A DNA stretch of 64,000 nucleotides from Spirosoma sp. KCTC 42546 (GCF_006965485.1 NZ_CP041360.1:3100001-3164000), one strand, 5' to 3'; counted from the first letter of the stretch, positions 42,943-51,118 are shown. The notes: generated from the letters alone by a model not told the origin. Program-made: numbers and translations.

Positions 42943-43902
42943 ATGTTAACCGAAGAATTATACAATGAAATTCCGTCATTAGACTTGGCGGATTTCACCT
43001 CAGGTGACCCCGACCGCAAAGCCAAATTCGTGCAGGATTTAGGCCGGGCGTTTAATCAAATTGGTTTTGTCGCTATTCGCAACCATGGCCTCACCGATGA
43101 ACTGACTAAAAAACTCTATGATTCGGCACAGGCTTTCTTTTCATCGCCCGATAGTATTAAACAGAAATATGAACACCCAGAACTAAGTGGCCAGCGTGGC
43201 TACATCGGTAAGGGAAAAGAAACGGCTAAAGGATTTAAAGTTGCTGACCTGAAGGAGTTTTACCACATTGGCCAGCCGGAGCCAGAAGGGGATATGCCCG
43301 CTAATGTATTCCCGGAAGAATACCCAGAATTTAGTGAAGCAACCGTAACGGCTTACAAGACACTCGAAAGTGCCGGGAAGCAGCTATTAAGGGCAATTGC
43401 ACTTTATCTGGAATTGCCCGAAACGTATTTTGACGATAAAGTCCGGAACGGCGACAGCATTCTGCGTGCCTTGCATTATTTTCCGCTCGATCCCGATAAA
43501 ACGCCAGATGGTGCCGTACGAGCCGCTGCTCATGGCGATATCAACCTGATTACGTTGCTGATGGGTGCATCGGCCGATGGACTTGAAGTGCTCCGACGTG
43601 ACGGAAAATGGATTGGCATTACCGCCCTGCCCGATCAAGTCGTTGTAAACGTAGGTGATATGCTGGACCGACTCACGAATCACAAATTGAAATCGACGAT
43701 TCATCAGGTCGTGAATCCACCTCGCGAAAAAATGAATCAGTCCCGGTACTCGATTCCGTTTTTCATGCATCCCCGTGCCGATATGGATCTCACCAGTCTG
43801 GAAAGTTGCATTGACGCCCAACACCCCAAAATTTACGTTGATATGACGGCGGGTGAATTCCTGGACGAGCGCTTAATGGAGTTAGGATTGAAGAAGAAAT
43901 AG
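42943..43902 (+). CDS. 2-oxoglutarate/Fe(II)-dependent oxygenase (isopenicillin-N-synthase-like)
   Basis: A 319-residue cytosolic oxygenase. The N-terminal region (about residues 5-110) has 'ALDLADF'-like 'IPSLDLADF' and 'AFNQIGFVAIRNHG', the usual IPNS-type start. The Fe site is 'AAHGDINLITLLMGASADGL' (His-x-Asp, about residues 198-217) and the distal His in 'LKSTIHQVVNPPREK' (about 249-263). 'NQSRYSIPFFMHP' (about 265-277) holds the 2-oxoglutarate-binding Arg and Ser (RYS). All residues are present. Substrate unknown; such enzymes hydroxylate or cyclise small molecules. A good promoter precedes it. It is followed by chrA after a hairpin. Confidence 0.9.
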   Translation: MLTEELYNEIPSLDLADFTSGDPDRKAKFVQDLGRAFNQIGFVAIRNHGLTDELTKKLYDSAQAFFSSPDSIKQKYEHPELSGQRGYIGKGKETAKGFKVADLKEFYHIGQPEPEGDMPANVFPEEYPEFSEATVTAYKTLESAGKQLLRAIALYLELPETYFDDKVRNGDSILRALHYFPLDPDKTPDGAVRAAAHGDINLITLLMGASADGLEVLRRDGKWIGITALPDQVVVNVGDMLDRLTNHKLKSTIHQVVNPPREKMNQSRYSIPFFMHPRADMDLTSLESCIDAQHPKIYVDMTAGEFLDERLMELGLKKK

Positions 43903-43982
43903 TCATTTATCGTCATTAGACGTCATTTGTTGAGCGTTTCCATTAAATGACGTCTAATGACAATGAATGATGCTTAATGACA
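43900..43982. repeat. junction hairpin, 'GTCATTAGACGTCATT' class
   Basis: GTCATTTATCGTCATTAGAC and GTCATTTG face AAATGACGTCTAATGAC and GATGCTTAATGAC. The right arm runs into the start codon of the chromate transporter (43977), so either its true start is the next Met or the hairpin overlaps the first codons. Confidence 0.82.
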
Positions 43983-45191
43983 TCCCTTATGCTGCCCTAC
44001 CTAACGACTACCCAACCCGTGCGACGAATTCGCTACATCATCTTTCTGAAAGATGTGCTGATTCTTGCCCTCACGACGTTTGGTGGTCCTCAGGTGCATC
44101 TGGCCATGTTTTACGACCGTTTGGTGCAGAAAAGACGGTACTTGACGGAGGAAGAGTTGCTTGAGTTAAATGCGCTGGGTCAAGTGTTACCCGGCCCAAC
44201 CTCTACGCAAACGATTACGGCTCTTGGGTTTAAAATTGGTGGGCCGAATTTAGCGTATCTAACGCTGATCATCTGGATACTTCCTGCCGTATCCATCATG
44301 ACAGCGGCTGGAATCGGGATCTTTTACCTCGAACGGCATAATCTCTCTCTTCAGTTTGCCCGTTTTATTCAGCCAATGGCCGTTGGGTTCATGGTGGTTG
44401 CCGGGTATCGGATTGGGCAGAAAGTCATTCAGGATAAAATAAGCCTGTTGCTGGCGCTTACTGCGGCTTTGGTCGGCTATATGTTCCGATCGCCCGTTAT
44501 GACCCCCATTGTTATTGCGGTAGGTGGGCTTACTACAGCACTGGCCTATCAAAAACAAGCAAGAATGGAAAAACAGCCCCTGCGTGTGCAGTGGGCTAAT
44601 TTTTTTCTGTGGTTCGGGGTATTTATTCTCGCTGCCGGAATGGGGGCTATCACCCACTCGCTGCCGGTTCGGTTGTTCGAAAACTTTTATCGGAACGGGA
44701 GCTTTGTGTTTGGGGGAGGGCAAGTGCTAACACCTATGCTGTATAATGAGTTTGTGGCCTTTAAACACTACCTGACTCGTGAGGAATTTTTGTCGGGGCT
44801 TGGGCTAGTGCAGGCGGTCCCTGGGCCTGTGTTTGCCTTTGCCTCCTACATTGGGGCACTATCTATGCGCGATGCCGGTATTCATGGTCAACTATGGGGT
44901 GGCTTAGTGTCTACAGCTGGAATTTTTCTTCCGGGTACTTTTCTTATCTTCTTTGTGTACCGGTTTTGGGGACAACTCAAACGCTACCGTGTCGTGCGGG
45001 CTTCACTGGGGGGAATCAATGCCGCCAGTACAGGGCTGACAGCGGCAGCAGCCATCGCCCTTTTTGAGCCAATGGCTACTCACTGGCCTTCTGTTGCCAT
45101 TGTTGTGCTCACAATAGGACTGTTATTATATACGAAGATTCCGCCTTACGTCCTGATCCTGGGAGGTTTGCTGGCGGGGATAGTTTTGTAA
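43977..45191 (+). CDS. chrA: chromate transporter (ChrA family, two-domain)
   Basis: A 404-residue membrane protein of the CHR family, which exports chromate. Both homologous halves are present. The first has 'TFGGPQVHLAMFYDRLVQKR' (about residues 35-54) and 'LNALGQVLPGPTSTQTITAL' (about 63-82). The second has 'FVFGGGQVLTPMLYNEFVAF' (about 243-262) and 'GLGLVQAVPGPVFAFASYIG' (about 273-292). The FGG and PGP motifs of the family appear in each half, so it is a full-length bidomain protein. Whether the substrate here is chromate or another oxyanion is not known. The start lies in the preceding hairpin; ATG 43989 ('MLPYL') is an alternative. A single gene. Confidence 0.9.
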   Translation: MTSLMLPYLTTTQPVRRIRYIIFLKDVLILALTTFGGPQVHLAMFYDRLVQKRRYLTEEELLELNALGQVLPGPTSTQTITALGFKIGGPNLAYLTLIIWILPAVSIMTAAGIGIFYLERHNLSLQFARFIQPMAVGFMVVAGYRIGQKVIQDKISLLLALTAALVGYMFRSPVMTPIVIAVGGLTTALAYQKQARMEKQPLRVQWANFFLWFGVFILAAGMGAITHSLPVRLFENFYRNGSFVFGGGQVLTPMLYNEFVAFKHYLTREEFLSGLGLVQAVPGPVFAFASYIGALSMRDAGIHGQLWGGLVSTAGIFLPGTFLIFFVYRFWGQLKRYRVVRASLGGINAASTGLTAAAAIALFEPMATHWPSVAIVVLTIGLLLYTKIPPYVLILGGLLAGIVL

Positions 45192-45261
45192 AAAAGCGAG
45201 CCCATAGGTTAAACGCTTCTTGTTAACCAGCTAAGTACTACCATCAGCTAAGATCAGATTT

Positions 45262-45346
45262 TAACCACAGAGGCACGGAGAACACAGAGATTAAACAATT
45301 AACTATTCGTTTATTAATCTCTGTGTTCTCCGTGCCTCTGTGGTTA
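45262..45346. repeat. junction hairpin with perfect 33-bp arms, 'AACCACAGAGGCACGG' class
   Basis: TAACCACAGAGGCACGGAGA and following ACACAGAGATTAA (45262-45294) match the reverse complement at 45314-45346 exactly. Loop 19 bp. It separates two convergent genes, chrA and gtrA-like. Confidence 0.95.
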
Positions 45347-45364
45347 CTAATTTTGTTTAATTAC

Positions 45365-45856
45365 TTATTGCAAATTCAGTAATGCTTTCAGCTTTTCATA
45401 AAAACCGGTATTCGCAAATGTGAATCGTTTGTGTAGGATATAATTACTCAAAAAACTGAGCCCCATTCCTACAATCTGCGATATAAATTTGTTCAGGTGA
45501 ACCTCCTTTACCGAAAAGGGAATGGTAAAGGTCTGTGGGCCGAAGGTTGCCATTGAATAGTCGTAAAGGAAGGATGCCCCATACACAGTAATCAGGCAGG
45601 AGAGTAGAGAGACCAGCGTAAATTTGATGGCTTCACGCTGGGTTTTAGCCGAGTTCTTCGCATTAAAGGCGAAAAGCTTGGTTAGAAAGAAACCAACCAG
45701 AAATGCAATTACGTACCCAATTAATAAGGCTTCCTGATAACTGATTAGAAACCAATCCTGAAGTAAACTACCCGCTATTAATTGCAACGAAGCGCCTATG
45801 GCAGCAACAATAAAATAAGCTAAAATATCTTTACGGTTAAAAAGCTCACTGGCCAT
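45365..45856 (-). CDS. GtrA-family membrane protein
   Basis: A 163-residue protein with four membrane helices: 'DILAYFIVAAIGASLQLIAG', 'QEALLIGYVIAFLVGFFLTK' (about residues 40-59), 'IKFTLVSLLSCLITVYGASF' (about 77-96), and 'FISQIVGMGLSFLSNYILHK' (about 128-147). The last has the GtrA signature 'FLSNYILHKRFTF'. GtrA proteins are thought to flip polyprenyl-linked sugars or assist glycan modification at the membrane. There is no adjacent glycosyltransferase. The gene is alone on the minus strand. Confidence 0.87.
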   Translation of the reverse strand: MASELFNRKDILAYFIVAAIGASLQLIAGSLLQDWFLISYQEALLIGYVIAFLVGFFLTKLFAFNAKNSAKTQREAIKFTLVSLLSCLITVYGASFLYDYSMATFGPQTFTIPFSVKEVHLNKFISQIVGMGLSFLSNYILHKRFTFANTGFYEKLKALLNLQ

Positions 45857-46093
45857 AAATATGTGTTAAGAGGAGAAGAAAGTTAAGGGAAATGCTTGCC
45901 CTGGAAGTCTTGCATTTAGACATACCAGATCCCCTCCGAAATCAATTTGTTACGCCCGCCTACATTTAGTTGATAGGTATTTGTTGATATGTCTCCGTCA
46001 AGGTACAAATACGATTTTCGCCCCATTTCTCCGTTGCTGTACGCGTTGCTTTTGAAATTTTAATGTGCATTCGTAAAAGTAGTAGCTTAGTGG

Positions 46094-46633
46094 ATGAATT
46101 CACTACTTCTCTTTTCACCTCGACTGCTATTCGTTGCCGCTTCCCCAGCTTTGTTACGAGCTGAATTAGTCAGTAACCAGCAATTAGCAAAGGCACTCAA
46201 TGTAGACATTCCATCAGATTGGCCACCCGGTGAGTATGACCAGGGAGCCATTCAGTTCTTTCTGGATCAACTGCTGATCGGAGGTCTGGAAGCAACGGGT
46301 TGGTATGCCTGGTATGTCGTTACGTATCCAACCCCCACAACACCCGCTACATTAGTGGCCAGTGGAGGGTATTTTGGGCCACCTGATACCGAAGGGACCG
46401 TCGAAATTGGTTATTCGGTTTCAAGCGAGTGGCGACGGCAGGGAATTGCTACTGAACTAGTGGCAAGACTTGTTGATCATGCAAAACAACAGGCAGGTGT
46501 AAAGCGAATCATTGCGCGTACGCTACCCAATAACCAGGCATCAATTGGTGTACTTGCCAAAAATGGCTTCAACCAGATCATTAGTGATGACGCCGAAAAG
46601 CTATGCTTTGAGTGGCAACCAGCTACTGCTTAA
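46094..46633 (+). CDS. GNAT-family N-acetyltransferase
   Basis: A 179-residue GNAT enzyme, different from the one at 36.3 kb. The acetyl-CoA motif is 'IGYSVSSEWRRQGIATELVA' (about residues 109-128), with the RRQGIA pyrophosphate loop. 'RLVDHAKQQAGVKRIIARTL' follows (129-148), then 'NNQASIGVLAKNGFNQI', the motif B region of RimJ/RimL-type members. The N-terminus is longer than usual (about 60 residues, 'LLFSPRLLFVAASPALLRAE') and starts hydrophobic, which may be a start-site artefact, although no clear later Met fits. Acceptor unknown. A degenerate 20-bp direct repeat follows the stop (46634-46673). Confidence 0.87.
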   Translation: MNSLLLFSPRLLFVAASPALLRAELVSNQQLAKALNVDIPSDWPPGEYDQGAIQFFLDQLLIGGLEATGWYAWYVVTYPTPTTPATLVASGGYFGPPDTEGTVEIGYSVSSEWRRQGIATELVARLVDHAKQQAGVKRIIARTLPNNQASIGVLAKNGFNQIISDDAEKLCFEWQPATA

Positions 46634-46673
46634 CTAAACGAAATTCTTGTCTTAACTAAACAAGATTCTTGTG
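46634..46673. repeat. tandem repeat of about 20 bp after the GNAT gene
   Basis: AACTAAACGAAATTCTTGTC is followed by a near copy, TTAACTAAACAAGATTCTTG. Two copies only. It lies between two convergent genes, in place of a hairpin. Confidence 0.6.
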
Positions 46674-46705
46674 GCGTCGTCCAGGATTCTCCGAGAACCT
46701 ATACC

Positions 46706-48085
46706 TTACAATTCGTCCGACAGAAATTTTCGAACCGTCTGGTAAGGACGTAATCCCTGTGGTTTTCCATTCGTACCGTTGGTTGGTGGAGTCCCATTAC
46801 CAGTTATGCGGGGTTCATCAACTCGTTTGCGGCCATTATTGTGAAGCGAGAGCATTTCTTTCCGTAGCTGACGTTGTTCTTCGTCGCTGAGGCCAGTACG
46901 TGTAGCCTCTCCCTGTCCATACCCATCATTGAAATTACTGATACGACTGTCGGTTTGGGCCAGTTTTAGTTCGGCCAGAAACTCGTTGAGGTCAGCTAGG
47001 ATGGATTGCCGTTCTTCTTTTAGTTCGGCGAGATTGGGTAATAAGTCTAGGTTATGCTGCAACACATTTTGCTGTGTCAGTTGATCGGCTAATTGCGTTT
47101 CGAGGGGAGCAATTTCTTTGTCCAGGCGCTTCAATCGACGACGTAGTTTCCAGAGTTTTATATCGGCCTGCAACCATCTGAACCAGAACGCAGACAATAC
47201 GGGTAAGGCAATGCCCAGGCAGACAGCTCCGGCCAACGCAAACAAAATACCGCTGAGTACGAACGATAAAAGTGCCCAGGGGCTATTGACCAACGCCAGA
47301 TTTAACTCGCTCGATTCGTTAAGTTGTTTCTCGATTTGGTTGAGCGTAGATGAACTGAGCGTTTGTGTGGCAGCGGTTGGATCGGTATTCAACTGAAGCT
47401 GCCGCACCGATTTATTAATGGCTGATTTAAGCTGATCTGTCCGATACGCTTCATATCGGAACCAGCCCAGCACTGCTAATGTCAATACTGAAAAAACGGC
47501 TAATGCCATCTTAAAGCGACCGTATTTTCGCCCGTTTTTTACGGGATCTTCCTTGTATGGCTGCTCAATAAGTCGGTCATAAGCGGGCTTTAACAAAATC
47601 GACACCATGGCCAGACCGACGGCAAATGCCCAGGCCTCATTGGTGTTGCGTATGTTCAGCGCGTAAGCCACGATCTCGTGTGAGATGATCAAATCACCCG
47701 CCAGAAATGAAATACCGGCTATCAGAAACAGCAGTCCGGCAAGCAATGAATAATCGGGCGAGGCTTTGGTTCGACGTTCGCGCAGTTGGTCCCGGTCGGC
47801 TTCTAAGACCTGCCGGTCGGCTTCCCGTTGACTGATCTGCTTGGCTAAGCGTTCAACCTGTACCGTATGCGCCTGCAAATCGGCAAAGGCCGTTCGATTG
47901 GCTTCAGTGGTTTCGCTTAGCTTACATTCGGTATTGGCCAGTTCGGTTCGTTTTTCCTGTATTCGTTCAGAAAGCCAGTCCGTATTGATCTGACTGGATA
48001 GATATCCTTCGTATGTTTCCCGGTTTACACCTTCCACACCACTGGTGTAGCCATGCTGGAAGTCGGGGTTGTTAGTTGGCTCCAT
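46706..48085 (-). CDS. coiled-coil / four-TM / coiled-coil protein, unrecognised
   Basis: I do not recognise this 459-residue protein. ATG 48085 ('MEPTNNPDFQHGYTSG') is preferred over a TTG two codons up. Residues ~30-105 are a long coiled coil ('RIQEKRTELANTECKLSETT', 'LAKQISQREADRQVLEADRD'). Four membrane helices follow: ~115-140 ('LLAGLLFLIAGISFLAGDLI'), ~152-172, ~190-207, and ~265-300 ('LLSFVLSGILFALAGAVCLG'). A second coiled coil is at ~310-390 ('LKRLDKEIAPLETQLADQLT'). The tail is Gly/Asn/Thr-rich, polar and probably disordered. Its layout mirrors the next gene upstream (361 residues), suggesting a paired membrane assembly. It is separated from that gene by a junction hairpin. Confidence 0.75.
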   Translation of the reverse strand: MEPTNNPDFQHGYTSGVEGVNRETYEGYLSSQINTDWLSERIQEKRTELANTECKLSETTEANRTAFADLQAHTVQVERLAKQISQREADRQVLEADRDQLRERRTKASPDYSLLAGLLFLIAGISFLAGDLIISHEIVAYALNIRNTNEAWAFAVGLAMVSILLKPAYDRLIEQPYKEDPVKNGRKYGRFKMALAVFSVLTLAVLGWFRYEAYRTDQLKSAINKSVRQLQLNTDPTAATQTLSSSTLNQIEKQLNESSELNLALVNSPWALLSFVLSGILFALAGAVCLGIALPVLSAFWFRWLQADIKLWKLRRRLKRLDKEIAPLETQLADQLTQQNVLQHNLDLLPNLAELKEERQSILADLNEFLAELKLAQTDSRISNFNDGYGQGEATRTGLSDEEQRQLRKEMLSLHNNGRKRVDEPRITGNGTPPTNGTNGKPQGLRPYQTVRKFLSDEL

Positions 48086-48087
48086 AA

Positions 48088-48166
48088 TCAATGATAAATT
48101 ATAAATGATGAATTATGAATGAAAAGCAATAGCGTAAAATTCATCATTCATAATTCATCATTGATT
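48088..48166. repeat. junction hairpin, 'ATGATGAATTATGAATG' class
   Basis: AATCAATGATAAATTATAAA and TGATGAATTATGAATGA face AATTCATCATTCATAATTC and ATCATTGATTT. It lies between the two coiled-coil membrane proteins; the right end reaches into the 3' end of the upstream gene. Confidence 0.85.
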
Positions 48167-49229
48167 TCCGTTGTTGTTCCGTAAGCCGGTTTCGTAGGCT
48201 ACGGGCGAGTTCAAACTCACTGATAAATAGATTAACAAGCCCATCGCGTTGAGTGTTCAAACGGGTCATCTCGGCCTGGAGGTGATTCAGGGTTGTTACA
48301 ATGGGCCACTTCTGTGCCCGAATGCTATCAATTTCCTGGCTTAGGCGCTCAATATCGGCTTCCCATCGGGGTAGATTCTGCAATTTATTGATAGTGAGCC
48401 GGTGGTTACTCTGAATACCGGAAACGTCCGTTTGTAGTGACGTCAGGGTGCTTAAAACTAGTTTTCCCGCCAGTAAGAACAGGAAGAATACAAAAACAAA
48501 CAAGCCAATGGCCTGCCCAACAGCTTGAGAGTGTAATGCCTGCACCAGCACAAAAATAGCTGTGGCTAGCGGTAAACTAAGCTCTTCTACCAATCGTCGG
48601 CCAGTTAATCGGGTATCTGTTTCATAAAAGAACGATGTTCGGCCAAACAAATTGAACATCCCGGCTATAAATACGCCAACGGCAATCCACCGATTGGCAA
48701 AAACGGGGCGCAGTGTTTCGTCAATCAGATAGAAGTTCCCAATGCACAATACGACTGATAAAGCCAGACTGACCACATGCCGAACCAGATTGTTAGAAAC
48801 AGGCTGCGTATCGTGCAGATCGCTGATTTGGTTACGAAGGGTTATAATTCGATTCTCACGTTGCTCGATAAACAAATTGAGTTCACCGATTTTTTCGGTA
48901 TGCTGCTCAATTTGCTCGTCGAGAGGGGCGGATTGCTGACCAAAATACGCCCGAATCTGGGCCAATTTACCATCCGGACGGGCATCCGAAAGTCCGAACA
49001 GTACACCCTCATCCCGGAGGCTTTCTTCATCAGCCAGCCAAGTTGGAAGAGGGTCTGTTCTTGTAAGAAAAGGGGAAAGCACTAAAGGTAATGGTTCAGA
49101 GGACGATTGTTCCCGTAAACCAGGAGGTTGGGATACCACTCTGGTAAGAGGAGCCTCTATCGTAGCCGTTGGCGCAGGCAATGAAGTCGTACGAGTGAAA
49201 AAAGAACGGAGTCGGTTGGTAAGCGTCAT
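48144..49229 (-). CDS. coiled-coil / four-TM / coiled-coil protein, unrecognised (shorter partner)
   Basis: A 361-residue protein with no family I recognise. The first ~80 residues are Pro/Ser/Leu-rich and polar. A coiled coil covers about 90-135 ('DEQIEQHTEKIGELNLFIEQ', 'RENRIITLRNQISDLHD'). Four hydrophobic helices are at about 140-165 ('HVVSLALSVVLCIGNFYLID'), 172-190 ('RWIAVGVFIAGMFNLFG'), 215-232 ('LPLATAIFVLVQAL') and 238-262 ('AIGLFVFVFFLFLLAGKLVL'). A C-terminal coiled coil covers about 265-355 ('LPRWEADIERLSQEIDSIRA', 'NHLQAEMTRLNTQRDGLVNL'). The same plan as its downstream neighbour. The end of the frame overlaps a hairpin at the junction. It may assemble with the 459-residue protein. 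Confidence 0.75.
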   Translation of the reverse strand: MTLTNRLRSFFTRTTSLPAPTATIEAPLTRVVSQPPGLREQSSSEPLPLVLSPFLTRTDPLPTWLADEESLRDEGVLFGLSDARPDGKLAQIRAYFGQQSAPLDEQIEQHTEKIGELNLFIEQRENRIITLRNQISDLHDTQPVSNNLVRHVVSLALSVVLCIGNFYLIDETLRPVFANRWIAVGVFIAGMFNLFGRTSFFYETDTRLTGRRLVEELSLPLATAIFVLVQALHSQAVGQAIGLFVFVFFLFLLAGKLVLSTLTSLQTDVSGIQSNHRLTINKLQNLPRWEADIERLSQEIDSIRAQKWPIVTTLNHLQAEMTRLNTQRDGLVNLFISEFELARSLRNRLTEQQRKSMMNYE

Positions 49230-49511
49230 TTATCGAAATCCGAAAGAGAATTAGTCCGCCGGAACAGGTTGTTAAAGCGAAAACGGGCGTAAATACGCGA
49301 ATAGTACCCCATTGATGCAAGTAACAAGTGATGGATGGAGAATATTTCTGTCAGGAGTTTAACGTTGATTTACTTACTGAAGGGAAAATATGGTAGACTG
49401 TTTGCTCGATTCCACCAGTTATTTATTCCCCTTAGTTCCACTTCGTATTGATTGGTAGTTTCGTGCTGTAATTCTCAATCAAAGCTGTCCTGATTAAACC
49501 CATCGTTAATC

Positions 49512-49946
49512 ATGAAGTTCCCGGCTGGTGACCTGTTTATCTTCATTTTTTTTCTGATAGGAGTCCTGTTTATAAGTATTGCCTATTATCTCTATTACAG
49601 CCATCAACAGTTGGTTCAGCATGGCGTTGCCACCAAAGGTGTTGTCATTGATATGCATCGAATGAAACCACGTGAGTATCCGATGGCGCCTTCCATACGC
49701 TATCATATTCGTGATGGGTGCGAGTTAGTATTCCACAGTTCGGAAGGTAGAAATCCACCCGCTTATGAGATTGGCGATGAAGTAACGCTGTATTATGATC
49801 CGGCCAAGCCAGAAAACGTCCAACTGGATGGTGACTATCTGATGGTGTATGTTATGGGTGGCATGGGAGCTGTGTTTCTGCTCTTATCGATTTGGAGCGT
49901 TCCCGAGTCTACGGTTGCCATCTGGAAATGGCTGTTTACTCGATAG
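49512..49946 (+). CDS. DUF3592-domain membrane protein
   Basis: A 144-residue protein with two membrane helices. It starts with a membrane helix ('LFIFIFFLIGVLFISIAYYL', about residues 8-27), followed by a soluble strand-rich domain 'HGVATKGVVIDMHRMKPREY' and 'YHIRDGCELVFHSSEGRNPP' (about 37-85). 'YEIGDEVTLYYDPAKPENVQ' (about 87-106) is the DUF3592 signature, and a second helix follows ('VYVMGGMGAVFLLLSIWSV', about 113-131). The function of the family is unknown. It is on the opposite strand to the surrounding unrecognised genes, sharing a divergent 280-bp promoter region with the 361-residue coiled-coil protein. It ends 8 bp from the convergent 241-residue gene. Confidence 0.85.
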   Translation: MKFPAGDLFIFIFFLIGVLFISIAYYLYYSHQQLVQHGVATKGVVIDMHRMKPREYPMAPSIRYHIRDGCELVFHSSEGRNPPAYEIGDEVTLYYDPAKPENVQLDGDYLMVYVMGGMGAVFLLLSIWSVPESTVAIWKWLFTR

Positions 49947-49954
49947 TAGAGAGA

Positions 49955-50680
49955 TTACCGTTGCAGAAATATACGCTGTAGGGCACCCCAGAGCCGCTTC
50001 TTTAAATTTTGATCGGCTTCAATCGTTGGTAAGGAATCGGCCATTAGAAAGGTAATACCCTCAAACCGGACCGGCGAATACCGATCCATCATAATGTCGA
50101 GGTTAATCCGCTCAAACGGCACGCCAAAGGTAATAAAGTGATTGATGTACTTGCCACGTAGCAACTCCGGGAAATCCATATCCCGAACACCATGCAAATT
50201 GAGCAAATCAACGCCTTCAATATTTAGATTGACAGCTTTCAGAATTTTCTCTAAAAACAACAAATTACTGGGGTCCAGCTCTTCATCGGCCAGTAGGAGA
50301 ACCTTATGATTGAGTTGTGGCAACCTGGCTTGCTGAATAGGTGGCACGATGGCAGGCGTAGTTGGTCGGGGAGCGGGTTCGGGTAACGGTTCCGGTGTGT
50401 GAATTAGAACGACAGGTTCTGGTACGGGTGTAATTAACACGGGTGGAACTTGGGTGATGTCAGCTACTACGGGTTCAATAACCTTAACAGAGTTAGCCGT
50501 CAACGCGTCTAATTCCGTTAATAAATCAGACGTATTAGCCTCTTCCAGGTGTAAATAAATAGCCTTATCAGCCACCGCTGGCTCTTCCAATACTTGACTA
50601 CTTACCGCCCACGATTCGTTAGGCAGCCGGTAAATCGAGTCAGTCTGATATAACGTGTGGTAAAAATTCTTTGCTGACAT
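49955..50680 (-). CDS. proline-linker protein with a C-terminal domain resembling DNA polymerase III psi
   Basis: A 241-residue protein with three parts. Residues 1-25 ('FYHTLYQTDSIYRLPNESWA') look like a short binding peptide. Residues ~70-118 are a Pro/Val/Thr-rich linker ('VVLIHTPEPLPEPAPRPTTP'). Residues ~122-240 are an alpha/beta domain: 'NHKVLLLADEELDPSNLLFL' and 'EKILKAVNLNIEGVDLLNL', then 'YINHFITFGVPF', 'FEGITFLMADSLPTIEAD' and 'KKRLWGALQRIF'. This order (strand, 'L..p...L...ILKAV', Thr/Gly-Pro turn, final 'LP.I.A....K..LW..LQ') parallels E. coli HolD (psi), including its short N-terminal clamp-loader peptide. It is a pattern match by eye; no family is confirmed. No signal peptide. 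Confidence 0.55.
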   Translation of the reverse strand: MSAKNFYHTLYQTDSIYRLPNESWAVSSQVLEEPAVADKAIYLHLEEANTSDLLTELDALTANSVKVIEPVVADITQVPPVLITPVPEPVVLIHTPEPLPEPAPRPTTPAIVPPIQQARLPQLNHKVLLLADEELDPSNLLFLEKILKAVNLNIEGVDLLNLHGVRDMDFPELLRGKYINHFITFGVPFERINLDIMMDRYSPVRFEGITFLMADSLPTIEADQNLKKRLWGALQRIFLQR

Positions 50681-50773
50681 GGCTCAGGCTGATTGTTCGC
50701 CAAAAATACGCAAAAAAGCCGCCCCAATTTCGCAATAAACCGGGGGATCGTAACTACTGGATCGTTGGATTAC

Positions 50774-50992
50774 CTAGACGCTAACTTGATTCTCCCGGGT
50801 CGAAAACTTGAACAAGTCGTAAATGAAGCAGTAGCGCGTTACACAGCCAATGGCGAGAATGAACGAGAGCGTACTAAAGAGATAAACAACCAGGGTAGGC
50901 AAAAGCCCCAGCAGACAGGGGACAAGCAAGTCTACAATTAAAATAGCTCGCACAAGCTGGTCAACAAAACTGACATTTTTTTTGAATAGCAT
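50774..50992 (-). CDS. small membrane protein of the DUF2892 type
   Basis: A 72-residue protein with two membrane helices ('LVRAILIVDLLVPCLLGLLP' and 'LVVYLFSTLSFILAIGCVTR'). The start 'MLFKKNVSFVDQLVRAIL' and the end 'GCVTRYCFIYDLFKFST' match the DUF2892 pattern (N-x-G/S-x-x-D-x-x-x-R ... G-x-C-x-x-Y-x-x-x), a family of small inner-membrane proteins also found C-terminal to YgaP rhodanese. A plus-strand frame covers the same bases but has no matching family. Transcribed before the psi-like gene (93-bp gap). Confidence 0.6.
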   Translation of the reverse strand: MLFKKNVSFVDQLVRAILIVDLLVPCLLGLLPTLVVYLFSTLSFILAIGCVTRYCFIYDLFKFSTRENQVSV

Positions 50993-51063
50993 ACATGAAG
51001 GCAGTTACAAGAGGTCGGTAGGTAAACATACGTATAATATTTTGATTACCAGGGTATTTACAC

Positions 51064-51097
51064 AAAAAGAGCACTCGTGTATACGAGTGCTCTTTTT
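51064..51097 (-). terminator. terminator after purA
   Basis: AAAAAGAGCACTCGT pairs with ACGAGTGCTCTTTTT around GTAT. Perfect stem with T-run on either strand, so it could stop transcription from both sides. It lies directly after the purA stop. Confidence 0.85.
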
Positions 51098-51118
51098 GTG
51101 TATAATTAATCGGCGTGC

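Noticed and set aside
50693..50941. 82-codon plus-strand frame
   Set aside because: Overlaps the DUF2892-like gene; its product is polar and unlike any family I know.
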